A stretch of 64,000 bases of DNA from Chalara sp. BL73. Taxonomy: Eukaryota > Ascomycota > Leotiomycetes > Helotiales. The position numbers and the translations under genes are program-made. Numbering within the stretch: position 1 is the first letter of the stretch; the number at the start of each line of letters is the position of its first letter. Below are positions 36,428 through 48,359 of this stretch, piece after piece. Where the stretch lies: contig CAKJVC010000088.1 in NCBI GenBank assembly GCA_918026815.1, forward strand, positions 1,054,001 to 1,118,000, given 5' to 3'. The notes under the pieces were generated by a model, which worked only from the letters and a program-made list of their open reading frames with translations, did not search any database and was not told the origin of the DNA.

Positions 36428-39400
36428 TTAAACTCCACGGAACATGCGAACGATCAGGAACCACATGGCGCCGATGAACTTGAACGCCGACAGGCCGGCC
36501 ACGGACCAGAGCACCACGAAGAGGTAGATTGTGGCTTTTTCGTCCTCGCTGGTGTTGCTGATGCGTGATACCCCGCCGGTGCTAAGCACCGTTGCGGCAA
36601 GGCCGAAGTTACAGATAAGCCAGAAGATGACGACGCCAGAACGGAAGCCCTTGTAATAATCCTCTTGCCTCTCGCTGGCGGAGAACTCACGCTTCTCAAC
36701 GGGTGCCTTGGATACGATCTTGCGCATCTCGGCCTCGTATTGTGCGTTGAGATCGCCGTCGTCGGTGGGAATGTTGACGTCAACCTTTCCGCCCGGCTTG
36801 AGGGTCGCAGAAGGCAGCTTCTCGGCTTTGTCATCGCCTTTGGTACCCCAGGTTATGTCGTGGGTGTTGCAGAAGGCGTAGACATTGAGAATGTTGATGT
36901 AGGTCGGCGTAAGGATCAGATATTGGACGAAAGACGTGAACATGTGCCAGGGATCGAAAAACAGGAATGATACCACAAACCACAGGAGGTAGGTCGAGGC
37001 CAGGGAGATGATCAAGGTGTAGAATATCTGATTCTTGAAAATTTCGGACACGTCGAATTTTCCATCTGCGAGTTCTTTCTGAATCGATTTGACCGTAATG
37101 AATATGGAGGCAAATGTCAAGTATCTGCTGTTCATTAGCTCATCTTTCTCAATATGTAGATGTATAAGGTTTTACGCACATCATAATGAATGCCCAAAAG
37201 TATACCATTGACATGTATGCCTTGTTCGTTCCCTGGGGTCGGTTACCAAGAGCCAGAACGAAACAGGTTAACAGTGTAAATAAATATAGCCATTCGAAGA
37301 TAACTCCTAGGTATTTTCCAACATTGCCAAGAAGGTCATCGTCTCCGAGAGATGTTGTCAAGATGTGAAAGACCAGGAAGAAGTTGCCAATACCAAACCA
37401 GGAAAATATCATGCTGATAGTTTGGTAGATAAATTCCACCAAGAACATGATCTTTCGCAGGAAGCTATGGTCACTTCTGAATATTTGGTAGAAATGCGCT
37501 AGCGCATATACTGCAGCAAAGAAACTACCGTTCAACCATCTACGTCGCTGGAGAATAAGTTCGGCCATAGCATCAGGAACATCGGTCTCCCCAGTCGCAG
37601 ATTTTACATACTGTAAAATCCAATGGCAGTTCCGCTTAGCGACCAACTCGAAACAAAGAATACGATCCTCGGCAAGGTACATGTTGGCAGTGAAGATACC
37701 AGCATTTGCACCATGCATCTTCTCTCCAGCGAAATACTTTTCCAGGGGTCCATTTCCTGCCTTGTCGTTTTGTAGCGCAACATAACGATAAGCTGAGAAA
37801 GCTCCAGGTAACACAGAAATAAACCCAAAGGCAGACTCCAGCGGTTTATCTAGGATGTTGCTCATCTTGTACTCGAAATTTTGAGTCGCAACAAGTGGAT
37901 TTAGCAAATTCTTTCCACCAGGGCCTAACATAGCTTTAATCTCTCCACAGGCTCCAGCACACATTGGCTCCAGATCAAAAGCTTTCCAAAGATGATAAAT
38001 CGAGTCTTTCCCAGGCTTTGTACCAGCGTCAATTAGAACACAAATATTAGGATCCAAAACTCGACCGAATGCCTGGAAAAACCATCTGTGAGAATTGATC
38101 TTCTTCTGATTCTTTTCCTTCAAACAGAATAGCACCTGTACAGGCTGCTGTTTTGGGCGCAACTCGACGAGATCTTTTTTCACCGAAATTCCGACCTGAG
38201 TCGTGTATTCATAGATATGTGCCGTAACGTCCTTGCCATTGACTTGTTGCTTTGCAATTCCATCCTGGTAGACTCCCATACCTGCCAATACAGCTCTTGT
38301 TCTTGGGTTGATCTTTGCACGGCCATCGCTGACTACGCAAACCACAATCTTCTTCCAAGCATCCTTACCCCATGTTTTGCTGTCTTTCCGCGAGCACATA
38401 TATTCGATGTTCTTGAATACCCCACTCATTGTCCGCGCAAACAGAACATCATCTTCGTTGTACATCGTAACCACAATAAAAAGTTCTGTGTGCCTAGGCT
38501 TCGCAAACAATTTCTGCCGAAGTGTGAAGCGCTCCTCGAAGAACTCGCTCGGATCGCAGGTAGCCGCCGAATATCGCATATGCGTGAACTCGTCTCGCTC
38601 GGGAGGCTGTGCATGGGGAATCTGGTTGAGTAGCTTTGGCGGAATCGGGCAATCGAGCACGAGATTTCCATGGAACAGCTGAACTTCCTTCACTGTCTTG
38701 TAGCGCTTGAGAGTTGTCTGAGGCGCAGGAGTCGAGCTGGGTGATATTCTTGGTCCATCATTTCCAAAATTGTCCTTGTATTCTCCACCGACTTGAGGAT
38801 CTGGTCCATATGGGTCGTGCGATTGTAAAATCGGCCGATTATCGTCATCTTGATAATCATAGCCATGCTCTTGACCCCCGTAATTAGTCAAAGGATGCTC
38901 TTCATGAGGACTTGGTTGATATGGTGGCTGGTAATATGCGTCATGGTGAGCTTGAGGGTTGATCGAATAGTCTTGTGAATAATTATGAGTTGGATCGAGG
39001 GGATAATGTTGCTCGTACTCTTCATTATGGCCATAAGAATTATTAATGTTCTCAACAGAGTACTATGTACAATATCAGCGCGAAATTCACGATCAGCTAA
39101 TATCTACTTACAGTAGGTTGTGCCTGCAGCCTATCACTTGGTGTTCCCATACGCCCAGGTCCCATTGGGATCTCTAGATTTTGTTGTCTACTATATGGCC
39201 CATCTTCGAGTTGATAACCCTGCTGTAATGGCTGGCCAGGAGAAGGCGATCGACCTGGGCGATTATCCATATTGTAATAGTCGTCTTGATGGCCGCCTTG
39301 GCCGTGCTCTGTAAGATGTTAGGGGACGATTCGTCGAGGCGATGCAATCGTTGCAGACTCAAACAAGAATGCAGATGGATCTTCTGTACTATGCAGAGGA

Positions 39401-39622
39401 ATTGAAAGGAATTGCGGGCCCAGTTTACTCCATCAAGGAAGTATGACTGTGCTAAGCTTCGAGCTCGTGATTGTGCGCAGCGCTCGTTGCTGAGAGAAGA
39501 AGGCTATGGGTCGGACGAGTACCACATTCCTGCTCAAACTGCCGAGCAACAAAGGAAAAGGAGAAGGACGTCGCTTGAGTAGGCACGAAACTGGATTACA
39601 TACCTAAACGATTATAGGACAT
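36428..39622 (-). CDS. CHS1: Chitin synthase, division 1 (probably class I)
   Basis: Polymerises UDP-GlcNAc into chitin at the plasma membrane. Four minus-strand exons: 39622-39604 (19 nt, encoding MSYNRL plus one base), 39308-39112, 39062-37180, 37124-36428, total 931 residues. The N-terminal 200 residues are hydrophilic, rich in Gln, Tyr and Pro. The catalytic domain follows, with [38 protein letters not shown], the acceptor-site [10 protein letters not shown], and [12 protein letters not shown] near residue 640. At least six hydrophobic helices come after, ending [11 protein letters not shown]. The [17 protein letters not shown] form and TMYNEDD fit class I/II enzymes rather than class III. 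The first intron is unusually long (295 bases). Exon 3 joins exon 4 through a GTGCGT donor at 37179. Confidence 0.95.
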
Positions 39623-40547
39623 GGTAAAGTCGCAGATGGCCAGTGGGGATCCTCAAACTCTGGTTGATTATTTTGGGACCTAAGCTTTCAAAAGACTTAT
39701 GTCTTCGTACGTACTTGATTGCGTTGCTTTACTCGACGCGCCCCTGGGCGAAGTTCGACCTGCCCAGTATGAGCAGCTCTGCGAAGCTTGAACTAGTGTT
39801 GGAGAGCTGATTTGCTGTAGTGAAGATTGGTTGATGTTTCAAAAGTTCATGCCCCCTGTTCGCTAGGCCGTTGCTCGGGTTTCAAAATACAGAATGACGA
39901 TCAGGCGAATATTAAGGGATAGAAAATTATATAGTAAAAGGTTGAGACGTGAATACTTTGCACAGCGAAGGATAGAATTCTTGCATTGAAGCAGATTACA
40001 ATGGATAACCCCGAGCCACTGGTTCAGTTCTTCTTCAGCGCTCACGCGGCTGTTTCTTGCCATCAGCCCGGGGTTCAGCTCCAACGTTATCTAATCTATT
40101 TCAGGATTTCAACTGAGCCACCATATCCACGTACCGCCCCTCTGTGGCGGCCAGTATGGCCAATCATTAAAGTGCAAGGCTGCATTTGATCCGATATTTA
40201 CTTTACGAAAGCACGATTCGTTTGTGGGGAGAATGAAGTCCACATGCGACGGATGAATTCGCCTTGTGCTAACCTGTCTAAGGAATCAGATACTAGGAGA
40301 GGGCAATGCTTCCCAAAAATACAATAACATCTTTGTTTGACATGGACGGCGATTTGCCGTTCGAAAAAGCCTTTTTTAATGCCTCTCACGACCTGCCGAC
40401 AACCTGCATCCACCTATGCGGCTTTGTTGTGACCGAAACTGATAGCGGAGCCTTAAGCAAGCCTAAAACGGCACGAGGGATCTTTTGCTGCGCTCCTCTC
40501 TAGCAAGTGTTTCTTCATACCCGCAACTTCTTTGAGAAAACTGGAGC
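39623..40547. promoter_or_regulatory. Upstream region of the chitin synthase gene
   Basis: Contains the chitin synthase promoter and the 3' flank of the LMW phosphatase gene (same strand). Open stretches of about 70 codons show no resemblance. Confidence 0.5.
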
Positions 40548-41198
40548 TCAAGGCTTCACATCAGGAAACTTATCTTTCAGAAAGTTCTTTGAGAACCTCT
40601 GGCATTGCTCATATGCAATCTCAAATCCATCTCTTGCACCATAGTAGGGGTCCTCGACCTCTTCAGCCTTCTTCTTGCCAGCGAACTCTCCAAATAGCAT
40701 GACTTGGGCATTTCCGCCCACTCGTTGGTGAATACGTTGGAGATCCTATGGGATTTTAGAATGTTTAGCCATGTCAGATTAATTTGAAACTTGCTCTTAG
40801 GTTTTGTCTGTCCATGGCGAATATGTAGTCGAACTTTTGAAAGTCTGTTGGTTGAACCTGAGAATTCTTAAAATACGGCTTCTATGACTCGTAATATATG
40901 AGCATACCTTCCGCGCTGCGTGAACGTAGTCAAGAATTCCATTATCTTCGAGGGTTGACATGGTTCGTGAATCTGGCTCGTCGCCAGTATGATATGCTCC
41001 TGTACCACAGGAGTCTACCTCTTTGATCAGAGCTTGATACGGAGACTTTGCGACGATAGATCTAAACACCCCTTCAGCCACTTAATCCATGTCAGTATTG
41101 ATTGATATCGAGGAATGATCGTCTACGATCGACATACTTGTTGAACGGCAAATGTTGCCCAAGCACACGAAGAGGACTGAAATCGAGTCTGATGCCAT
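40548..41198 (-). CDS. LTP1: Low molecular weight protein tyrosine phosphatase
   Basis: Cytosolic phosphatase acting through a cysteinyl-phosphate intermediate. Four minus-strand exons: 41198-41138, 41080-40908, 40857-40795, 40745-40548, total 164 residues, standard for the family. The P-loop CLGNICRS places the nucleophile at Cys12 and the phosphate-binding Arg at 18. The general acid region is EDPYYG in the last exon, with the paired tyrosines found in eukaryotic members. FDYIFAMDRQNLRDL is conserved. The third intron (40794-40746) has a GCAAGT donor, a GC-AG intron, needed to keep NLR-DLQ in frame; no GT donor nearby does this. Residue 1 is set by the conserved MASDSISVLFVC start. Confidence 0.94.
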
Positions 41199-42264
41199 AT
41201 TCCTCAATGAAGGTTTTCGGCTAGTGAGCGCTTGATGGTTTTCGACGTGCGGAAACGGACAGCAATTTCGTGGATGCAATTGAGATGTGTTGATGAACCA
41301 CAGCATTGGAAGATCTCAAAAGCCTTTGCCAAGACTTGAGATGCCTCATCGTTCCCACATGTTGGGCTACATGCATTTCCCCATGCTCAACTCCTCCACA
41401 AACTCTTTTACTTCCAAGGGCAATCATAAAGCTTCTATCTGCATTGACGAACAGAATTCTCCTTTCGTATCTACAATAACTCCAACATTATCTAAATAGC
41501 CCGCTCAACAAAAGAGGTTGATGACAGGATGCGCGATTGTGACTACGTGTCTCATTCATCATCAAATCATTTGATACAATGGATTAGAAATGACAATATC
41601 CAAGAAGCCTTGTCCATCAAACACGACCTTAGGGCTTGCGTAGAAGGCGCATGCGCAGGCACCGGATGCCGAAATGTAGGTGATAAAACATGGCAAGATC
41701 AAAACAGCAGAAGGGACTCAAATTACCCTCAATGCAGGTCCCCGAGCCATAGTTGAGGGTTTGAAATGGGGAGACAGGTGATGGTTGTTTGATATATATG
41801 GCCGTCAACCCGATATACCATGGATACTGGTTACCGAAATCAACTGCAACTTGTATTCTCGTCCCTGCACCGCTGCATGTTACCATGTATTGCCATCATG
41901 TTCATCTCTCAATGCCCAACGTTGTATTTTGTGGCATGACTAGAGTGGTATTTCCATCATGATTGCACCTTCCTCGTGAGCCTCGAAGGGGTATATCTAG
42001 CAAGACAATATTCCTTACCTATAGAATACATTCCTCGACACCAATATTCACATCTCACCTCGTGCCTGTGTCTTAGGCGCCCACAAACGTACCAATATAT
42101 ATTGTGCTATCTTTACTAACCGTCTGTTAAGAATACCATCGGGCTTGATAGATTGATCCTTAACGACTGACTTCGAGCAAGGTTGCTGATAATCCCTAGT
42201 CAGTGGTGATCTGCTTGAGACGGAGGAAAACAAGGCCGATAGGACTCACAGTCTTCACCTTGGA
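41199..42264. promoter_or_regulatory. Divergent intergenic region before the sedolisin gene
   Basis: About 1.07 kb between divergent starts of the LMW phosphatase and the sedolisin-family peptidase. No gene is supported. Confidence 0.5.
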
Positions 42265-44412
42265 ATGCATCTTCAAATCGTGTTTGTATCAGTTGCATTG
42301 GCTGCGGCGGTGGGCTCGGCCTACCAAATATTCGAAACTATTCCCAGGGTTCCTCATGGATGGACTCAGGGCGACAAGGCTAATCCTAACAAAATCCTTC
42401 AACTCCGACTTGCACTTCAGATGCCAGATGAAGCACTCTTTGAGCAAACTATCTACGACGTTTCCACACCAGGACATCACCGATATGGCAAACACCTTAA
42501 TCATGAAGAGGTTCGAGCTCTGGTGAGGCCCAGAGACGGTTCGGTTGCCTCAGTTCTTTCCTGGCTAGAGAGATCAGGCGCAACTCATATTGAACGTGAC
42601 AATGAATGGATTATCTTTTCGATTGCCGTTGCTGATGCCGAGTCGATGCTAAATACTGAGTTTCACTATTTCACATCGAACGCAGACGTCTCTACGAAAA
42701 TAATTAGAACATTGACTTACTCTATTCCTAAGCATATTTTTGACCACGTTGCCATGATCGAGCCTACGACAAAATTCGGTCAGATGAATGCTCAGCGAAT
42801 TTCTCCTTTCCATGTAGAGCACTACACTGAAGGCATGTCATCTCAAAATTCTACATCCTGCGATGGCACAATCACTCCTCAATGCCTTCGAAGTATCTAC
42901 AACATTGGAAACTACTATGCAGATCCGGCCGGTGGCTCCCTCTTGGGAGTTTCTGGATTTCTGAATCAATTTGCAAAATATGAAGCTCTGGATGTGTTCT
43001 ACCAGAAATACGCACCATACGCCTCTGGTCAAAACTTCTCCTATGTGCTAATCAATGGTGGTCTGTCCACACAAAATGACCCAAAGATTGATGACACCGA
43101 GGCCAACCTAGACATGCAATACGCAGCGTCTCTGGCATATAAAACGAACATCACATTTTACAGTACTGGGGGACTTGGCCCGCTTGTCCCTGATTTAGAT
43201 CAACCTGATGCAACGCACAATCAGAATGAACCGTACTTAGAGTTCTTGACGTATCTTATCAAGCAGCCCCAAGAGCTGCTTCCTCAGACGATCACGACTT
43301 CATATGGAGAAGACGAACAATCCGTTCCTCTCAAGTATTCTAAGACTGTTTGCAACTTATTCGGCACTCTTGGTCTTCGAGGTAATCTAGAATCTCGGAG
43401 CGCTTTGCACTGCTGTGAAAACAGTACTACTTACGAAATATTGTGACTAACTCGAGATCCAAACGTATAGGCGTATCAATCATCTTCTCGTCGGGTGATA
43501 CTGGGGTAGGATCGGCATGCCAGACTAATGATGGGAAAAATACAACACGCTTCTCGTAAGAATGTATTCAGCATTGAATGTGCTCCCTTGGCTCAAATAC
43601 TGAGATACTAAGAGCAAAATACCAGACCCGTTTTCCCAGCAACCTGCCCTTTCGTAACGTCTGTGGGGGGAACTTATCAAATCAATCCCGAGGTTGCAAT
43701 TTCGTTCTCTTCTGGAGGCTTCAGCGATCGATGGGAGACCCCAGCCTATCAGAAGAGCCATGTCCAGGACTACTTAATGCTACTAGGGAAGCAGTGGCAT
43801 GGTCTATACAATCCTAAAGGGCGTGGATTTCCGGATGTTGCTGCCCAAAGCAGCCGCTTCCATGTCGTTGAAAAGGCAGGCCAGGAATTGCTTATTGGTG
43901 GAACTAGGTAAGCTCTCATTTTAGCATGTCTATTGAAAACATTGATAAGGGAGGTTGGATTGTTGTTTTGGGTGTAAGATTAATACTTGATCAAAGCTGA
44001 CTACAATGGCAGTGCTTCTGCTCCCGTATTCGCTGCCATAATCTCTCTCCTCAACAACGCACGCCTTTCTGCAGGGCAAACCCCTCTAGGCTTCCTAAAT
44101 CCATGGCTATATAGCCTGGCCAGCATAGGTGGTGGCCTCACAGACATCACTCAAGGGGGGAGTAGAGGATGCACAGGTAGAGATATTTATAGTGGCCTTC
44201 CAACCCCCAAAATTCCATATGCGAGCTGGAATGCCACCCCAGGTTGGGATCCAGGTGAGTACCTTCCAGTGTTAGAATTATTCTATACACTGACGAAATG
44301 TCTGTACATAGTTACGGGTCTTGGAACACCAAACTTTGAGAGGCTTTTGCAGATTGCATTGCCGGATAATAAGCTTGAAAGGATCAGGAGAAGACGTGCT
44401 AACGGTGAATAA
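42265..44412 (+). CDS. Secreted sedolisin-family peptidase (S53, tripeptidyl-peptidase type)
   Basis: Acid serine-carboxyl peptidase releasing tripeptides outside the cell. Five exons: 42265-43381, 43471-43555, 43626-43907, 44013-44254, 44312-44412, total 608 residues. Signal peptide: [20 protein letters not shown] pro-kumamolisin activation domain follows (residues about 30-180, with [19 protein letters not shown]). In the mature enzyme, Glu279 and Asp283 in [11 protein letters not shown] are the acid pair, Asp382 in [11 protein letters not shown] is the oxyanion aspartate and Ser495 in [12 protein letters not shown] is the nucleophile. The Ser495 codon is split by the third intron. The C-terminal calcium site region is [12 protein letters not shown] with [15 protein letters not shown]. 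All catalytic residues are present. The short arginine-rich tail ([10 protein letters not shown]) is unusual for a secreted enzyme. Confidence 0.93.
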
Positions 44413-44627
44413 GATGGTGGAATGGAGCGAAGAATTGTAGAAGTCGATGATTCACACAAGGGTTTTAACATAGAAGCGTTCATTTTTTATGAATAGATTA
44501 CTAGTAATGTAGAAATTGACTGCTCTATAAGGGTAATGTAAGGCTTCCCTCCGAGATTATGCCTGGCATCACTCGATCATCGTCAATTCTTGTGCGTCAG
44601 GGTACATCCTATCACCTAAGCCCTTAC

Positions 44628-45750
44628 TTACTCCCACGGCTGCTTCTCACCAGTCAATGCTTCTTCAGCCACCCCGTCAATCTCTGAAATTCTCGTCTTG
44701 ACTCCGCTTCGTGCTCGCTCTTCCTCATTCAGGAAAAGTAATTGCGGAACACCCCATTGATTCCTAGCCTTCCGCTTTCTGCGCAGAAAATCGCCTATTC
44801 CGTGAGGGTCCTGGGACCATGGTGTGAAGCCCTGTATAGATATTCAGACCCAAATCTCAAACTCATCAGCATGTAAGAAACACGGCATACACGTTCTCTT
44901 TCACCGTGTATTACGCTCATTGCGCGCTCAGCATCATACCCAGGATCGCCCTCCTGCATGTACGCTGGGCTCGCACCAGTGAACGCAATGGTTTCGGGAG
45001 TGTATGGCCATCGGAGGGCGGGGATATGCAGATCTAAAAATCGAGAACGTTTGAAGCCCTGGCTTACTATGGTGATTTTGGCAGGCCAGACTTGTGCGCA
45101 CCGCCAGAATGCTATGATGCTGAAGAGCTGTGGAAATCATTAGCTCTTGTATTGCTGCTGGTATGCTTCCACTTGTGTTCCAGCGCGAGAGGATAGCAGG
45201 TGGTTGGCAGTGCGTAGCGAGTGAATCGGGTGAGGAGAACTGACTATGTTACTGTAAGAGTCTAAAGCTTGTTCTTCAACCAGTATCCTGAACTCGAAAG
45301 TAGTGGAAGGCTCAGGCGACCAGAATTTATTGAGGACGCAAAGCTCAAGATAGCTTTTGGCTTCCGAGAGTTTGCTTTCTGGACGGGTGGCGGCCCCAGA
45401 GAATATTAGGATAGAGGAAGGGTCTTGAGACAGGAGGCGAAGTCCTTCCTTTGTTTGAAAATTAGTTTGCATCTATATCATTTCGATAACCCTTCCATAG
45501 AAGACTGTGCAGAGAGATGCATGTTCAGTTGAGATGAGTTTGGAGGCGGATGCAAATAACTTAAAGTATGAACAGGCTGCGGATAATAGAATGAGAAAGG
45601 TACTTGGATGTGTAGTATCAACGAGGGTGCTTCTCCTGCTTGGAACGGAGCAAGCAACCATTCCTCCTCATCAAGGCCATGCGTGGGACCACCTGAGTAA
45701 ATTCCATGACAGCAGACTAGAATTAGATGGTTCGGCGTTGAAGTAGACAT
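44628..45750 (-). CDS. DUF218-like fungal protein
   Basis: Four minus-strand exons: 45750-45604, 45472-45245, 45127-44891, 44831-44628, phases all zero, total 271 residues. The N-terminus [14 protein letters not shown] and the centre ([41 protein letters not shown]) resemble fungal members of the DUF218/YdcF-like fold. In these proteins a conserved SxGxxR/K-type loop and an E-x-x-A-x-D/S-x-x-E/N segment line a pocket. The C-terminal part, [20 protein letters not shown], is typical of the fungal group. Bacterial relatives bind S-adenosylmethionine or act on the cell envelope, but no function is established here. No signal peptide or membrane helix is present. The first intron (45603-45473) is long, 131 bases, and adds [10 protein letters not shown] before GLRLL; the exact splice there is the least certain point. 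Confidence 0.75.
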
Positions 45751-46341
45751 TGCAAAGCGGAATACAGCTTATACCGGAGATTCTTATGGTATAGCCCTGG
45801 AAGCCGGAGACAAGAAATGGAAAGATGTGAAATTAGGGAAATACGGCCAATACCACCCACTACCTATCCCATGCACTTGGAAGAAGCAAATCAAGACTGG
45901 ATTGAGGTGGCTTGGCACATGAGGTCGAAAAAAGTGGAGATGACCAAAGAACGCCTTTTTGATAAACGTGTTGAATTCCACTTGAGTAAATTGATATACG
46001 TTGTAGACAGAACTAGGCTTGGGTAGTAGTTGTTTCATAATTTTCAACTTAAGGCTAAGAATTTGCAATAAATTGATCAATATATCCTTGAATTGGACTT
46101 TAGAGATATGAAGGATCTGAACAGACTCGAGTGAGTGACGGTTTCACACAAATCTTTTCAAGGTAAAACTTCGGGAACATGACTGAACATCTCACCATGA
46201 CGGTAAATCTAATACAGAACAAGGGTCAGGAGTTTTCGATATCAAAAAAAGTAGAGGTAGGCGGGGTGGGAAGAAAGCTGATAGGAAAGTTGATGCGAAA
46301 AGGTTCCTATCAACGACAGTTGGGTGGAGCATTTGCTTATA
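45751..46341. other. Intergenic region
   Basis: 591 bases between two minus-strand genes. A 98-codon minus-strand stretch (45784-46080) has no resemblance and no gene is called. Confidence 0.5.
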
Positions 46342-47617
46342 TTATATCTTTGCAACTCTATGTACTCCGCTGTCTGCTTCTGCCATAACATCACTAATGA
46401 ATCTGGTAATGTCTTTTACCATGGCTTCACTGCACCTGCATCGTAATAGATCAGTCATTGCCCGTTATGTATGCAGCGTTTGAGACATTCGAAATGGGGC
46501 ACTTACTCATGGCCAGCTTCTGGATAAACGATATCTTCGACTGAGACATCTCCACCTTTGTACCAACTCTCTATTGCACCTTTCAAGAACTGTAAAAATG
46601 GCTCAGCACAATGATATGGTACGAGTTTATCACGACCCCCGGAGCACAGTAATAACTGTTTGCCCCTTATTCTTGAATCGAGGATTTCACCCAAGCGCTT
46701 TCGTTCCGTTTCCGAAGGGCTAGCAGGAATATCAGAAGCTCCGAAGAGGATGCCCTTTGGGTCATACTTCTGGACACTAGAAATGAGCGCATTTGGGAAG
46801 TCTTTGCTACCAAAGAAGTCTGCTCCATTCGACGCTGTGTAGGTAGTGCGCTTTGAAAGCCTGGCACGGTCCTTCAACAAACCTATATATGTTAAGCACA
46901 TTGGCAAGTCTCAGCATGTGTGTGCGGGTGGCCGCATATTCCCTGGCTGAAAGAGCGGAAATCACTCACGAGCATAATCTGGGCATCCAACGATTACGAC
47001 AGCCTCGGTGATTCGGGGTTCGTTAAAGAAAAGCTGCCATACTGTATGACCGCCTAATGAATAGCCTACGGCCAAATGACGCCCGATAGAAGGTGACTCA
47101 GCATCGTGAAAAAGGTAAGATCCTATATGATCAATCAAATGGCTAACATCTATGGCAGTGCCATTAAAAACACTGGGTCCTGATCAGCACCAGAATTTAC
47201 AAACTTCATGTAAAATACCTAAACATATCTCTATGTTCATATGAGTCAGCGATTAGGGGCTTTCATTTCGTTAATACTGCTCTATGCTTACTGTGCATGA
47301 GTTTCATTGCCTCCTCTCCATGCTTCATTTGCTAGATCATGAACTAATCTGGTCCCATGGTTTCTCTGATCAAAAGCTATTGCAATCAATCCGACTTTAG
47401 ACTCTGGAGATTGTCGTTTTTGCCAGCTCTGAAGACAACCTGAAGCAAGTAATTGCATCGAATCCTTCGATACGGACCTGCCATGCAGAAGCCATAGACA
47501 CGACACTGATATGCACCTCCTTGGAAGCTCGTCTAAGCCATATATATCTCCAAGTATGCCTGCTCCTATATGGGCCGTCTTCTTAGACACGGGATAGTGA
47601 GTTGTGCTATTGCTCAT
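46342..47617 (-). CDS. Alpha/beta hydrolase family protein
   Basis: Five minus-strand exons: 47617-47292, 47230-47219 (a 12-nt exon), 47172-46970, 46882-46507, 46435-46342, total 336 residues. The joined sequence around the tiny exon reads HAQ-DMF-SVFNGTAIDVSHLIDH, matching a conserved fungal pattern (QDMxSxxxGTAxD), so the small exon is well supported. The hydrolase fold shows a first-strand VSCLWLLHGRS, an IAFDQRNHGTR loop, the nucleophile elbow GYSLGGH (serine), an acid in SGGRDKLVPY and the histidine in PEAGHEC. All three triad residues are present. The substrate is unknown; related fungal proteins are annotated as alpha/beta hydrolase or esterase. No targeting signal is seen. Confidence 0.82.
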
Positions 47618-48359
47618 GATGACTATTCACGGGTGGAAAACAGTAAATTGAGTGATCAAAATGTTCTTGTGTTCTTTGAAGGGCGAGTAATAGAATCGGA
47701 TTTGAAAGAATATTTGATATGACAGCTTGAGTTGCTTTAGCTTGTAGAGTCGAGAAGAGTTCTGAGATGTAAGAAACAGAACGAATACTATCTATGGCTT
47801 CATCATCGATTGATCAAAGAAACCGTGTGAGATATTTACAAACACAGCATTACTCCACGACGGATGCAGACTTCGAATTCACTAGGGTTGATGTTTGATT
47901 GCGACTGCTAAGATCTCCACAGACCTTTTTTGGGTCCTTCAAAGCCCCCGTAACAATGGGACGATGCGCCGGGAAATTAAGCGTTGGCTGGCAGGGCAGG
48001 GTAGGCAGAACAGGGTGGCAGGGCAGGGATGACTTCACTGAAGTAGAACTCAAAGTGACTTTAAATTAACTACATTGCTGAAGTATAAATACAACCCTCA
48101 CAACATTTTAACTTGCATCGTGCATTGACCTGAGATCATCAAAGCTTCACGAAGGGGTTTTATATCTCGGAAGTTCTATGTGCCCGCCGTCGCACGCTCC
48201 AAGCTATCGTTCTTTTACCATCTAGCAACTGCTTAACACGAGCGAGCCGAAACAACGATAGAATATTCATCTTTAAATCTGCATGCAATCGCCTGAGAGC
48301 TGAATACCTGCGAACGGGGTTGTTCTGCCATCACTGTGTAGTGCAGGACACTTGCAGTT
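47618..48359. promoter_or_regulatory. Divergent intergenic region
   Basis: 742 bases between the starts of the alpha/beta hydrolase and phospholipase D genes. A GGCAGGGCAGG-type repeat occurs at about 47990-48025. Confidence 0.5.

Noticed and set aside
45784..46080. 98-codon minus-strand open frame between the DUF218-like and hydrolase genes
   Set aside because: Hydrophobic and AT-rich, with no resemblance and no conserved motif.
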